From positions 213,342 through 277,341 of the forward strand of contig KL647334.1 in the NCBI GenBank assembly GCA_000727475.1: DNA of 64,000 bases. The letters run 5' to 3'. Every line of letters begins with the position of its first letter. Position 1 is the first letter of the stretch. The stretch comes from Sarcocystis neurona. Its lineage: Eukaryota > Apicomplexa > Conoidasida > Eucoccidiorida > Sarcocystidae. Positions 58,101 through 64,000 of the stretch are shown here, piece after piece. Both the position numbers and the translations under genes were made by a program. The notes under the pieces are model-generated. The model saw only the letters and a program-made list of their open reading frames with translations, was not told where the DNA came from and searched no databases.

Positions 58101-60570
58101 AAGAAATGGCAGGGGCTTCTGATGCAGCAGGGAAGCCAGAAGAAGCGGCAGCAGCACCAGGGCGCAGAAGAGACGCTAGAGGGGAAAAAGAAGGTGGGGC
58201 AGAAGAACAAATGCGCGAAGATGAGAAAGCAGAGGAAGAGGAAGCAGCGGTACGCTGTGGGGAGACCGCCGTAGGAGAAGAAGAAGCAGCAGCAGGAATA
58301 TTTGTCCCACTCTTACACGGTGCAAGAGACGCCACAGGACAAGAGAAGCAACTTCCTGCGGGGTATGGAGGACGAGAAGAAGAGGCAACAGAACAAGTCA
58401 CTGCTGCTGCTGCTGCTGAATCAACCTTCTTCTTCCCGCCACTCCTGTGCAACGCCTCCTTTTCTGCGGACCGTTCCTCTGTCTTCTCGAGCTCCTGCTG
58501 CTGCTGTTGCTTCTTTGGCTCCTGCTGCTGCTGCTGTGGCTCCTGCTGCTGCTGTTCCTGATGCTGCAGCTGCTGCCGCTGCTGCGGCATCCTTGCTTCT
58601 GCTCTCTCTAAGCACCGCTCGCTTGCACGTCCTGCTCCCCACCATACAGTCCACTCCTTCCCGCTGTTGCTGCTGCTGCTTCTGCCAGCACTGCTGCTGC
58701 TCTTTCGCCCAACACTGCTGCTGCTGCCGTCCCCCCTTCCGCAGGTGCTTCTGCTGCCGCTGCCGGCGGCGCGGCTGCGGCTGCTGTCAAGGCGAGAAAT
58801 GCTGCCGCCGCTCCGGCTTCTGCTGCTGCTGCTGGTTGTCTTCTTGCAGCTGTTGCTGCCACTGCTGTTGCTCCGAGCGCGATTTATTTTCCACGTTCTA
58901 CAAGCACCAGTCAGACGCCCCTGCTTCTTCCCCTCAGCCGACACAGCAGCCGTCGCATGCAGGGGCAGCCGGTTGCTGCTGCCTTCGCTCACTGCTGCTG
59001 CTGCTGCTCTTCGCAAGACTTCTCCACAGCCGCTCGAGCGCGTAGGCTGCTCTTCTACTTCCTCGGTTATACGTGCAGCAGCACTCCGCCGTGGTGCCTT
59101 CGTCGCTGTCTCTTCCCCTGCTGCTGCTGGTGCTGCTTCTGCTGTTGCTGTTACTGGTGTCTCTGCTCCTGCTGCGGGTGTCGCTGGTGCTGCTGCTCGA
59201 ACGCGCGTACCCTCTTGTGCTGCTGCTGTTTCTCCTGCTGCGGCCTCATGCCTCCCTACTGTTGCCACTTCTGCTGCTGTCGTTTCTCCTGTTCCTGTTG
59301 CTTCTTCTGCGGCTGCTGCTGCTGCTGTGGCATTGCCTGACGCTCCTGCTGCTTTGCCGGCCGTCACGGTTGTCCTGTTGCCTGCTGCTGTTGCCGCCGC
59401 TCTTCCTGCTACTGCTTTCTTTGCCCCCGCTGCTCCTGAGGACCGTGGTATGGACAGTCGCTCAGCAGTAGGCTGTCCTTTCAAATTTCCCAGCTCCGGG
59501 GGACAGATTGCTGCTGCCACAGATACTTTCTCCGCTGCTGTTCGTGCTGCTGCTGGCGAGTAACGACGAGCTGCTGCTGCCGCTTGAGGACGAGGAGGAA
59601 GAGGAGGAGGAGATGAGGGTGCAACAGCAGGAGCAGCAGGCTGCGCAAGAACAGCAACAGGAGAAGCAGTGGTACTTCCTATAGCAGCAGCAGGAGCAGC
59701 AGCAGCAGAAGCAACAGGAGGGACAGAAGCAACAGCAGGAGCAGAAGCAGCAGCAGCAGCAGAAGCAACAGGAGGGACAGAAGCAACAGCAGGAGCAGAA
59801 GCAACAGGAGCAGGGCGCAGAGAGGCTGAAGGCAGAGTACCGCTAGAACCGAATCTCCAAACAGCGACAGCAGGTCCCGCAACAGCAGCAGGTGCCGTAG
59901 CAGCAGCAGGTCCCGCAGCGGCAGGGAGTGGTGGTGGCCGTGCCCGAGGTACACGCGTAGCAGCACACAAAGCTGTCGAGGGTGCTGCAGCAGTCACACC
60001 AACGGCAGCACCTGCAGTTTTGCTGTTAGAGGAGGGAAGATATCGCGTTATGACGAGCTGCTTTTCAGCCGCGTGCAGCGGCCTGCTGCGGCAGTTCCTG
60101 CTGCTAGTGCCGCTGCTATTGTTGCTCTCGCGGTCGCTGCTATCGCTGCGACTTTCAGTATTGTTGCTGCCGTTGCTGCTGCTTCTCTGGGTACTGCCGC
60201 TTGTGGGGTTTCGGCGTGAACGGGAGAGGCACAAGCTGCTGCTGTTACCGCCGAGCGCACTCCTCGCAGCCCCTCCGCTGCAGTATGTCTTCACTGCAAT
60301 GCCGCTGCTGCCGCTTCTGCTGCTGCTGCTGTTCCTGCTGCTGCCGCCGTTTCTGACGGTGCTGGTGTTGCTGCGAGTGCTGCTGTCGCCCCTGCAGGTC
60401 CTGTTGCTATTACTGTCCGTGCTGCTTCTGTTGCGCGTGCCGCTGCGGCTGCTGCTGTTGGCCGTCGGGCTGCTGCTGCTGCTGCGCTTCGCCTCTGTCG
60501 GCCGCCGGGGACGCTGCTCCTCGCAGCTTTCGCTGTCGCTACCGCCCTTCCTGCTGTTTTGCTGCAGCAT
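31724..60570 (-). CDS. Giant coiled-coil protein with C-terminal GAS2/GAR-like domain
   Basis: Fourteen minus-strand exons from 53045 down to 31724 join with agreeing phases to give 1138 residues ending at TGA 31724-31726; an upstream large exon ends in the matching phase at 56908. Most short exons are charged heptad-like helices (KDEEAGSLHAALR, ERDQQMEELREALRR, KQMTELQEELAELEA, KEEEIQKLLRQL), so the centre is a long coiled coil. The last two exons meet in phase 1 to form LIRISAGLYLHAG, RTIRVKLVNGLLVV and LLSLEAYLRAADP, the layout of a GAS2-related (GAR) microtubule-binding domain, although its usual GGG is missing. The final exon continues in an Ala/Pro-rich tail. A cytoskeletal or centrosomal linker is the likely role (inference). 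The exact family name and the N-terminus are uncertain. Confidence 0.75.
32866..34254 (-). other. Coiled-coil/GAR gene intron, 1.4 kb
   Basis: The donor is GGTATG and the acceptor CTTGCAG. The interval includes purine-rich sequence near 32880-33090 (pyrimidines on the coding strand next to the acceptor), CATA/TATA tracts and a CTG run (plus strand) at about 34120-34240. Confidence 0.7.
34255..34426 (-). CDS. Coiled-coil/GAR gene exon, first half of GAR-like domain
   Basis: This 172-nt exon encodes 57 residues: PVERCVRQWVAEEAAK, a short Gln run, then LIRISAGLYLHAGRTIRVK and LVNGLLV. It enters in phase 0 from the 35203 exon and leaves in phase 1. The Y/L-x-x-G then alternating hydrophobic strand pattern is the part of the domain most like GAS2. 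Confidence 0.8.
34427..35202 (-). other. Coiled-coil/GAR gene intron, 0.8 kb
   Basis: The donor is GTACGT. CTG repeats on the coding strand fill the last 200 bases before the GCTGCAG acceptor, and TATA tracts occupy the middle. Confidence 0.75.
35203..36195 (-). CDS. Coiled-coil/GAR gene, 331-codon exon
   Basis: The acceptor is GGGTGTTGCAG and the donor GTACGT, phase 0 at both ends. It begins with a helix (TRAENVNLRLQLQDAQKGLRRQ) and continues as Ala/Gln/Ser low complexity with islands such as MEGLLSYLNQQQLN and SLFSHTLLSNEDEAS, ending LLPSLTREPA. It is the largest exon of the central and 3' part. Confidence 0.75.
36196..38097 (-). other. Coiled-coil/GAR gene intron, 1.9 kb
   Basis: CAG-rich on the plus strand (CTG on the coding strand) at about 36240-36620 just before the acceptor. 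The rest is TATA/CATA tracts and a GGGAGAC-type block at 37500-37700 containing a 24-bp tandem unit (GGGAGACAGGAAGAGCCCGC). No conserved frame is seen. Confidence 0.7.
38098..38208 (-). CDS. Coiled-coil/GAR gene exon
   Basis: This 111-nt exon, phase 0 on both sides, encodes SVQVELLRRGEKELKKRL and ENDMLQQDALIYAQ, a heptad-like helix. The acceptor is TTGCTGTTTGCAG and the donor GTACCAG. Confidence 0.85.
38209..39505 (-). other. Coiled-coil/GAR gene intron, 1.3 kb
   Basis: CTG-rich on the coding strand at about 38220-38520, then TATA/CATA tracts. The donor is GTAGGG. No coding content is supported. Confidence 0.7.
39506..39607 (-). CDS. Coiled-coil/GAR gene exon
   Basis: This 102-nt exon encodes 34 residues, EEITRRREKQMTELQEELAE and the flanks HHM and VSHLNDK, a textbook coiled-coil stretch. 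Phase 0 at both ends. The acceptor (GCGCACAG) has a weak pyrimidine tract, so its 5' edge could be shifted. Confidence 0.8.
39608..42026 (-). other. Coiled-coil/GAR gene intron, 2.4 kb
   Basis: The interval contains a long degenerate GTAT tract (plus strand) at about 39890-40350, further CATA sequence, and CAG-rich sequence (CTG on the coding strand) at about 41400-42000. The donor is GTAGGA. Confidence 0.7.
39890..40350. repeat. Degenerate (GTAT)n tract
   Basis: About 460 bp made almost entirely of GTAT, GTATAT and GCAT words on the plus strand. It is reverse-complementary in character to the ATAC tract at 42300-43030, on the other side of the 105-nt exon. Confidence 0.9.
42027..42131 (-). 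CDS. Coiled-coil/GAR gene exon
   Basis: A 105-nt exon, phase 0 on both sides, after GCGCATGCAG. It encodes VAQQQQICRERDQQMEELRE and ALRRSEREKVHLEEA. Removing it would keep the reading frame. Confidence 0.88.
42132..43288 (-). other. Coiled-coil/GAR gene intron, 1.2 kb
   Basis: Mostly the ATAC tract listed separately, plus (TA)n. The donor is GTAAGG and the acceptor ATGCAG. Confidence 0.75.
42300..43030. repeat. Degenerate (ATAC)n tract
   Basis: About 730 bp of ATAC, ACAT and CATATA words on the plus strand, with repeated 'CACATATACATA' phrases. It is the longest nearly pure tetranucleotide-derived tract in the window. Confidence 0.9.
43289..43351 (-). CDS. Coiled-coil/GAR gene exon
   Basis: A short exon (63 nt in this reading) encoding MDVELQVHKEQHRQALEAA, donor GTAAGG. 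Phase 0 at both ends requires the acceptor at 43352 (AACAGAG). A more canonical AACAG lies 4 bp upstream but would break phase with the 44855 exon. Confidence 0.7.
43352..44854 (-). other. Coiled-coil/GAR gene intron, 1.5 kb, with palindrome family
   Basis: It holds CTG-rich sequence on the coding strand at about 43430-43850 and a non-repetitive part at 43860-44854 that carries six copies of a short palindromic element, listed separately. The donor is GTAGAAG. Confidence 0.75.
43895..44815. repeat. Dispersed palindrome GGTGTACGTACACC, six copies
   Basis: Perfect or near-perfect copies lie at about 43895-43911, 44112-44126, 44221-44237, 44440-44456, 44615-44632 and 44800-44815. Most are preceded by TGCGG or GCGG and followed by CCGAA or CGAAG. 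The GGTGTAC/GTACACC core is self-complementary. Spacing is 109-219 bp. All six lie in a single intron of the coiled-coil gene. Confidence 0.88.
44855..44995 (-). CDS. Coiled-coil/GAR gene exon
   Basis: A 141-nt exon, phase 0 on both sides, encoding LEKGMKMKDDEIRVSRQL, QQQKEEEIQKLLRQLQSLQF and EGEIVRLHV. The acceptor is GGATGGCTAG, after an in-frame TAG that rules out an extension. Strong coiled-coil pattern. Confidence 0.85.
44996..46296 (-). other. Coiled-coil/GAR gene intron, 1.3 kb
   Basis: The donor is GTATGC. The interval contains TATA/CATA tracts, a 57-bp imperfect duplication around 45069-45180, and a purine-rich stretch (plus strand) at 45860-46260 that is pyrimidine-rich on the coding strand. 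No coding sequence is supported. Confidence 0.7.
46297..46462 (-). CDS. Coiled-coil/GAR gene exon
   Basis: The first base completes an Asn codon left open by the 47859 exon. The exon encodes HTVQDLKDWQEKISHGHIA, AVLQRQKDAEARISLAEAEA and FKNERDIVAQRLAE, all coiled coil. The donor is GTATGC. The phase-2 match with the previous exon is independent support. Confidence 0.88.
46463..47858 (-). other. Coiled-coil/GAR gene intron, 1.4 kb
   Basis: CAG-rich on the plus strand at about 46470-47010 (CTG on the coding strand) and a long GGAGAC polypurine tract at about 47040-47840. The donor is GTACGT. Confidence 0.75.
47040..47840. repeat. Polypurine GGAGACGGAGACAG tract, about 800 bp
   Basis: The plus strand is almost entirely A and G with a C every six bases or so (GAGACGGAGACAGAG). 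The same motif family recurs in shorter form at about 1440-1740, 16370-16700, 37500-37700, 53590-54030 and 54845-55000, and as the complement at about 14100-14330. Confidence 0.9.
47859..47941 (-). CDS. Coiled-coil/GAR gene exon
   Basis: An 83-nt exon after CGTGCTGCAG encoding YELEKKTRVIHSLQTQLARK and EEQLYEL. It ends in phase 2 at a GTACGT donor. Upstream in-frame sequence (VNVLQ) before the acceptor could also be coding if the splice site is further left. Confidence 0.85.
47942..50332 (-). other. Coiled-coil/GAR gene intron, 2.4 kb
   Basis: TATA/CATA tracts and mixed sequence; a patch at 49070-49480 is non-repetitive but shows no coiled-coil frame on the minus strand. The donor is GTGAGG. 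Confidence 0.65.
50333..50398 (-). CDS. Coiled-coil/GAR gene exon
   Basis: A 66-nt exon, phase 0 to phase 0, encoding ASLVGLAQTEVAEQEMEKQ and RIA before GTGAGG. A second candidate acceptor (TGCTGCAG, start 50405) lies 7 bp upstream; it would fit only if the previous exon were read in another frame. Confidence 0.75.
50399..50735 (-). other. Coiled-coil/GAR gene intron, 337 bp
   Basis: The shortest intron of this gene. It contains CAG/CAA repeats on the plus strand (CTG/TTG on the coding strand) between the GTAGTAG donor and the acceptor. Confidence 0.6.
50736..50784 (-). CDS. Coiled-coil/GAR gene micro-exon (49 nt)
   Basis: The acceptor is TCTGTCTCTGTGTAG. The first base completes an Arg codon from the 52134 exon, then FKSEAPAERRRRREGE is encoded, a basic-acidic helix. 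It leaves in phase 0 at GTAGTAG. A second frame is also open here, so the exon's frame rests on phase with its neighbours. Confidence 0.6.
50785..52133 (-). other. Coiled-coil/GAR gene intron, 1.3 kb
   Basis: TATA/CATA tracts and a CTG-rich block on the plus strand at about 51670-52130, here CAG on the coding strand, which is unusual for the introns of this gene. The block contains an imperfect repeat of GCTGCTGCTGCTGTCTGTG units. Confidence 0.7.
52134..52295 (-). CDS. Coiled-coil/GAR gene exon
   Basis: A 162-nt exon after GCTGCTGCAG. The first base completes an Ile codon. It encodes QKDEEAGSLHAALRIAAKEN, AQLQQQVVEAQQICISLKQQ and NAFNESLYRDTQ, a clear coiled coil, and ends in phase 2 at GGTGAGC. 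Confidence 0.9.
52296..52983 (-). other. Coiled-coil/GAR gene intron, 0.7 kb
   Basis: From the GTAAGT donor to the CTG-rich acceptor. Frames through it are Leu/Cys-rich on the coding strand. Confidence 0.75.
52984..53045 (-). CDS. Coiled-coil/GAR gene exon
   Basis: A 62-nt exon between TGCGTTCTTTCAG and a consensus GTAAGT. It encodes RLKHVVHVQDCQILSLRDLL and ends in phase 2, matching the single base at the start of the next exon. Confidence 0.85.
53046..56907 (-). other. Coiled-coil/GAR gene intron(s), 3.9 kb, may hide small exons
   Basis: It contains the AAAGGCAGCAG tandem array (53295-53565), GAGAC polypurine blocks and TATA/CATA tracts. Phase 0 at both flanks allows direct splicing. Small exon-like segments at 56069-56025 (LPPNTFEKGSVSSAA, phase-neutral) and 55226-55160 (DIEDEARVSAFRG, not phase-neutral) are noted but not called. 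Confidence 0.5.
53295..53565. repeat. GGCAGCAGAAA / GGCAGCAGCAAA tandem array
   Basis: Units of 12 bp (AAAGGCAGCAGC) and 21-24 bp (GCAGCAGAAAGGCAGCAGCA) repeat about twenty times on the plus strand, with AAAGG and ACAGG variants. It reads as Gln/Lys/Ala-rich on the plus strand and CTG-rich on the minus (coding) strand of the surrounding gene. Confidence 0.9.
56908..60570 (-). CDS. Coiled-coil/GAR gene, large 5' exon (boundary uncertain)
   Basis: The frame is open for 1221 codons from ATG 60570 to a CAG-GTAGGC donor at 56908, which it leaves in phase 0, matching the 53045 exon. The 3' 80 codons (ENRIASREKQQRLATEA, LRAELLQQQRMRAADEDT, SQRFLSTAAERAT) and islands such as ARMPQQRQQLQ with ELEKTEERSAEKEALH, and EFSEQLRLRYSHREAEQQRA, look like real coiled coil. 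Long Ser, Ala and Pro tracts separate them. The stretch at 58.1-58.4 kb is pyrimidine-rich on this strand and could be an intron, and an acceptor (GCTTGTAG) lies near 58896. The true number of exons and the start codon are undetermined. Confidence 0.5.
59690..59815. repeat. 54-bp tandem duplication
   Basis: GCAACAGGAGGGACAGAAGC recurs 54 bp apart (about 59711 and 59765) within a CAG-rich tract. On the minus strand it gives an 18-residue repeat containing ASAPAVASVPPVAS. Confidence 0.85.
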
Positions 60571-61096
60571 GGTTGGGCTGCGGCAGGTAAAGCAGCAGCT
60601 GCCGCTGCCGCGGCTGCTAACAGGCAGCCTCTACGAGAACAGCAGCAGCGCACGGGATCAGCAGGCGGCGGCAATGGACAGGAAGCGGCAGGAAGGCAGC
60701 GGCGACACAAACACCAGCAGCAGCGGAAGGAACGAGAGCGGCAGCAAGAGAAACAGCGGCAAGGAGAGCAGCAGCAAGGAGGTGAGCAGCACCAGGAAGG
60801 AGAGCAGCAGGAAAAAGAGCAGCAGCGGGAGGAGACACACACTACCGCAAGGACTGACAAGAGCAGCAGCTATACATGCAGAGGAGGGATGCGGGTGCTG
60901 CAGAAGCTGCGGAGCAGCTGCGTCGTCACACAGACTCAGAGAAGCAGCAGCAGCAGCAGGAGTGCGGAGGGGGGCAGCAGCGCCCCTGTGTTTTCGCGGT
61001 TGCTGCAGTGGAGCAGCAGTCCGAAGAGCAGCAGCACCAGGAAACGCTCTGCAGCAGCAGCAGCAAGAGCAGCCGCGGCACTTGAGGTGACTGCAG
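60571..61096 (+). other. CAG-rich region, plus-strand frames, not resolved
   Basis: Plus-strand frames here are Gln/Arg/Glu-rich and coil-like (RKERERQQEKQRQ; EQLRRHTDSEKQQQQQ), but three overlapping frames share the interval and no single splice chain was established. On the minus strand the region would be a CTG-rich intron or upstream sequence of the coiled-coil gene. Confidence 0.3.
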
Positions 61097-61909
61097 CGGA
61101 GAACCGTGTACGAGCGCAGCGGCAGCACGGAGGAAGACGTGACTCAGGGACACACAGCGAAGGAGGAGCCGCAGGAAAAAACAGGACAAGCAGCAGCAGC
61201 AATCTCGACTTTGCAGGAACAAGCGAAGAAAAAGAGGAAGGAGCAGCAGCAGCAGCAGACAGTGAAGAGGCACACGACTACGCGTGATGGCGACTGCAAT
61301 GTCGACTCCCGCGTGCTGCTTTCTTCTGCGGCGCAGCGACTCGCCGGCGGCAGCAGCAGCAGAAGCAAGTCCAGCACAAGCAAGTCCAGCAGAAGCAACT
61401 CCAGCAGCGGCAAGTCGAGCAGCAGAAAGTTGAGCAGCAGCAAGTCAAGCAGCAGCAAGTCGAGCAGCAGCAAGACGAGCAGCGGCAAGTCGAGCAGCAG
61501 CAAGTCGAGCAGCAGCAAAAAGCGGTGAGAGAACAAGCAGCAGCAGCAGACACACCACAGGGTCCTCAGCGCGGTTGCTGCTGTCCCCAGAGCAGCAGCA
61601 GGAGCGAAGCGGCAGCTGGGGAGCAGCAGCCACAGCGAGAAGCGGCAAGCAGAGGAGAGAGAGCGAGATATAGATAGAGCAGGAGCTCTCCTCGAAAAGA
61701 TGTGCTGCGCGGAGAGGGAGCAGCAAAGTGGGGATGTGTTGCTAAAGGACAGCAGCTGGAGCCGACGCCCGCGCGCGCAGAGCGGCAACACGGCAGCAGA
61801 GCAGCGCAGGGGACGCGGAGGAGAGGGGAAGAAGAGAAGGAGGCCACGAGCGGCTGCTGCTTCTTTCTCAGTCAACAGCCGAGCAGCAGCAGCAGCAGCG
61901 GAGTCTTGA
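61097..61909 (+). CDS. Candidate two-exon 3' end of a plus-strand coiled-coil gene
   Basis: The proposed exons are 61097-61524 (acceptor GTGACTGCAG, donor GGTGAGA) and 61591-61909 (acceptor GTTGCTGCTGTCCCCAG, stop TGA 61907-61909), joined in phase 2 across a 66-bp intron. The first encodes EEPQEKTGQAAAAISTLQEQ and AKKKRKEQQQQQTVKR, then the SSSKS repeat. The second encodes KRQAEERERDIDRAGALLEK and AEREQQSGDVLL, then a basic Ala-rich tail. Matching phase and good splice sites support it; the risk is that CAG-rich DNA gives protein-like frames by chance, and the Gln frame (QQQVEQQQ) is also open. Confidence 0.38.
61364..61513 (+). repeat. 15-bp tandem repeat, ten copies
   Basis: The unit AGCAAGTCGAGCAGC recurs ten times without indels, with substitutions concentrated in the first copies. 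Because 15 is a multiple of three it keeps every frame: SSSKS in one plus frame, QQQVE in another, LLDLL on the minus strand. Confidence 0.95.
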
Positions 61910-62870
61910 GAAGCGCAGAGGATTAGGAACGCCACAGAAGGAGAGACACAGAGAGAGCAAGAGACCGCAAGACGACGAAATAGGAAGATGATGTGCAGTT
62001 CTTCTGATGGACTTGCGGCTGCTGCCTCTCGACGGCTGCGTACGCGTGGGCCCGTTACGCTGCCCGAGACAGAGAGAAGCAGCAGCCGCGCGCGCACCCG
62101 CGGGCGCGAGGCCGCGAAGCAACTGCGCCGGCCGGGTGCAGCAGCAGCAGCAACAGCCGGGCTAGTCAAGACCACACACACAAGAGCAGCAGGGGCAGCC
62201 GCAGCAACAGGGTAAAAATGAGTCGACGACACCGCAGCAGCACGTTTGGTAAGAGCAGGAAGACAGCAAAATGGAGTGTACGCGTGAAGGAGGAGACCTT
62301 GTGCGCATGACGTTGCAATTTCTAGAAGAAACCGTGAAGGGAACAGAAATTCTACCATTTCTACGACGACGACGACTTGTTTTGAAACTTGGGCAGCACA
62401 GCAGCAAGAGCAGGCAGACAAGCAGCAACACGGGACGCAACAGCACCGCCAACAGCAACAGCAGCTGCAGCAGGTCTAGGGTAGCATCGGGAACTGGGTC
62501 CTAGGAAGTGAAGAAGCAACAGCAGCAAGACGACCCGTGCAGCAAGTAGCCTTTGTTGCTGCTGGGAGCGTGTCAGAGAGTGGCGTGGTGCTGGGACGCG
62601 GGGCAGGAACAGCGCACGTGCCGGGATCTTTGCCCCGTGCGCCGCCGCCGCTGCTCCCGCTTCTGCTCCTGCAGCCGCTACACTCGAATGGGTTGCTGTT
62701 TTTGCTGACACAGCAGTAGCAGTAGCGGCAGCAGCAGGCCAGCCGCCATCACTCCTGCTGTGTGTGTGTTCGTGGGAGTGGAGCAGCTGCTGCTTTTGCT
62801 GCGCAGACGTGTCGTCATGCCTCCGCCTGCTGCTGTTGCTGCTGCTGCCGCCGCTGCCATGCCTTGGTCT
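61910..62870 (+). other. Mixed region, one candidate plus-strand start
   Basis: An ATG at 62271 opens a frame whose first 42 codons look like a genuine amphipathic N-terminus (MTLQFLEETVKGTEILPFL, RRRRLVLKLGQ) before decaying into a CAG tract; possible donors lie at 62474 and 62481. The other strand also reads open (VVVVVEMVEFLFPSRFL). I record it as a possible first exon only. Confidence 0.28.
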
Positions 62871-62878
62871 CTTCACAG

Positions 62879-64000
62879 GTGCGACGTTTTTTCTCGATGC
62901 CGAGAACATGGCGCGGCTCCAGGCGGCGCGGGACGTGTCACCGCTGCCAGCACCTGTGGCTGCGACCCGCACGCGTCGTCGTCTGCTGCTGCTGATGCGG
63001 CTCCTGTGCGGCTGCTGCAGGCCCCAGACCCCGGGCTGTGGTTGCCGCGACTGCGCGGCGGCTTGCTTCAGCGGCACACACCACCGCAGTTATCCAGACG
63101 CAGAGACGTGAAGAATAGTAGGAAGCACCGACAGCAAGGAAATCGGGTTCTTCATACGTGAAGGACTCGCAGGGAAGTAACTTGGCATGGAGTTCCTCTC
63201 AACGTGTGCTGTGACTGCCACGGCGGGTTGTGTGTAACATGCCGCAGCAGCAGCAGCAGCAGGGGCACGAACAGCAGCAGGGCAACCGCCGCAGCAGCAG
63301 CAGCAGCAGCCACTGCAGCCACCGGCAGAGTGCCCCACTAGTGCGGCACCGCAGCACCAGCCGCAGCCCGTGCGACGACAGCAGCGCGAGCCGGAGCAGC
63401 AGAGACTGATCGCTGGGCGTGCTGTATGCTGCTGCTGATAAAATGAGGAGTGCATGCGGCATGCAGTTTTTTTCAGTCGCTACGTAGCCCCGTACCGGCA
63501 GCACAGCATCGCCGCAGAATAACAGCAGCACACGGAGCAGCAGCAACAACAGCGTAGCAGCAACACCACAGCACAACAGCAGCAGCACCGCAGCAACAGG
63601 AGCAACAGCAGCACAGCAGCAACAGGAGCAGGACATTGTGGGGCCAAACGAATCGAGACTCCACGTCGATGCTGTTGCTAGTCAGTGCGCTGCAACGGCT
63701 GCGGCGGCGACATAGAGCAGCACCGAAGTCCCGAGATAAAAAGGTTGGCGCAGCAATAGCAGCAGCAAGACGAGCAGCAGAAGCAGGACGACCCGCGGGA
63801 GCAGCAGCTGCTCCAGCAATTCTCGCAGTGAGGGCGAGTAAAAAAATAGCTACAGGAGCAGCAGACGCAAGTGAAGAGGGAGAAAGCGTTAAACATCTGT
63901 TGTATGTGTGCTCCGCGCTTCTTCATAGCAACAGGCGCCGCAGCAGGCGCCAGACAAGCACCAACCGCAAGTGGACGTTCCGCGGCAACGGCAGCAGGAA
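62879..64000 (+). CDS. Candidate plus-strand exons running off the right edge
   Basis: After a good acceptor (TGGTCTCTTCACAG) the sequence encodes GATFFLDAENMARLQAARDV. Further open pieces on the same strand include PDPGLWLPRLRGGLLQRHTP (from about 63021, after GGCTGCTGCAG), PPAECPTSAAPQHQPQPVRR (about 63288-63400, ending at a GTATGC donor), EQDIVGPNESRLHVDAVAS (about 63625-63690) and, from about 63717 to the edge, KVGAAIAAARRAAEAG with SEEGESVKHLLYVCSALLHS. The pieces are in different frames and were not chained. No family is recognised, and some may be chance products of CAG-rich DNA. Confidence 0.3.

Noticed and set aside
1..64000. Telomere-type TTTAGGG arrays, tRNA, rRNA or transposon protein genes
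   Set aside because: Looked for and not seen; there are no heptamer arrays, cloverleaf candidates or recognisable reverse transcriptase, integrase or transposase motifs.

Overview
The window reads as nuclear DNA of an apicomplexan coccidian, most likely an Eimeria species. The evidence is the very high density of CAG/CTG trinucleotide tracts, both outside genes and inside reading frames as Ala, Ser and Gln runs (the homopolymer habit known from Eimeria), together with spliced genes, long pyrimidine-rich introns and abundant (TA)n, (CATA)n and GGAGAC-type simple repeats. Nothing looks bacterial: there are no operons or ribosome binding sites, and single-exon frames are mostly repeat artefacts. 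Exons were called by hand from splice sites, matching intron phase and family recognition. The large majority of long open frames are shadows of trinucleotide repeats.

Layout. (1) 243-2822, minus strand: two 5' exons of CCT7 (chaperonin CCT/TRiC eta subunit); the gene continues off the left edge and its initiator exon was not found. (2) 2823-9761: simple repeats, including a 0.5-kb hairpin-forming inverted repeat (4441-4941) and a 22-base G run; no gene I can defend. (3) 9762-12222, plus: a probable three-exon gene of unknown function with a 51-bp coding minisatellite. (4) 14761-25180, plus: five phase-consistent exons of the protein farnesyltransferase / geranylgeranyltransferase-I alpha subunit (FNTA), heavily expanded by low-complexity inserts, with the first exon unresolved. 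(5) 25181-31723: comparatively repeat-poor DNA between two convergent genes, with a few weak small ORF or exon candidates. (6) 31724 to about 60570, minus: a very large, many-exon coiled-coil protein. Fourteen downstream exons chain with perfect phase agreement, and the last two together resemble a GAS2/GAR microtubule-binding domain. A 1221-codon low-complexity exon lies at the 5' end. (7) About 60.6-64.0 kb: CAG-rich sequence with phase-consistent plus-strand exon candidates, possibly a gene divergent from the coiled-coil gene, and more open plus-strand frames running off the right edge.

How they fit together: CCT folds tubulin and actin, FNTA is the shared alpha subunit of two CaaX prenyltransferases, and the coiled-coil/GAR protein would be a cytoskeletal linker. 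They are independent loci, not a pathway cluster. The most interesting items are the GAR-like tail on the giant coiled-coil protein, complementary intronic (GTAT)/(ATAC) tracts that flank one frame-neutral exon, a palindromic repeat family confined to one intron, the big hairpin at 4.4-4.9 kb, and the changed residues in the FNTA repeat that normally helps bind the diphosphate.
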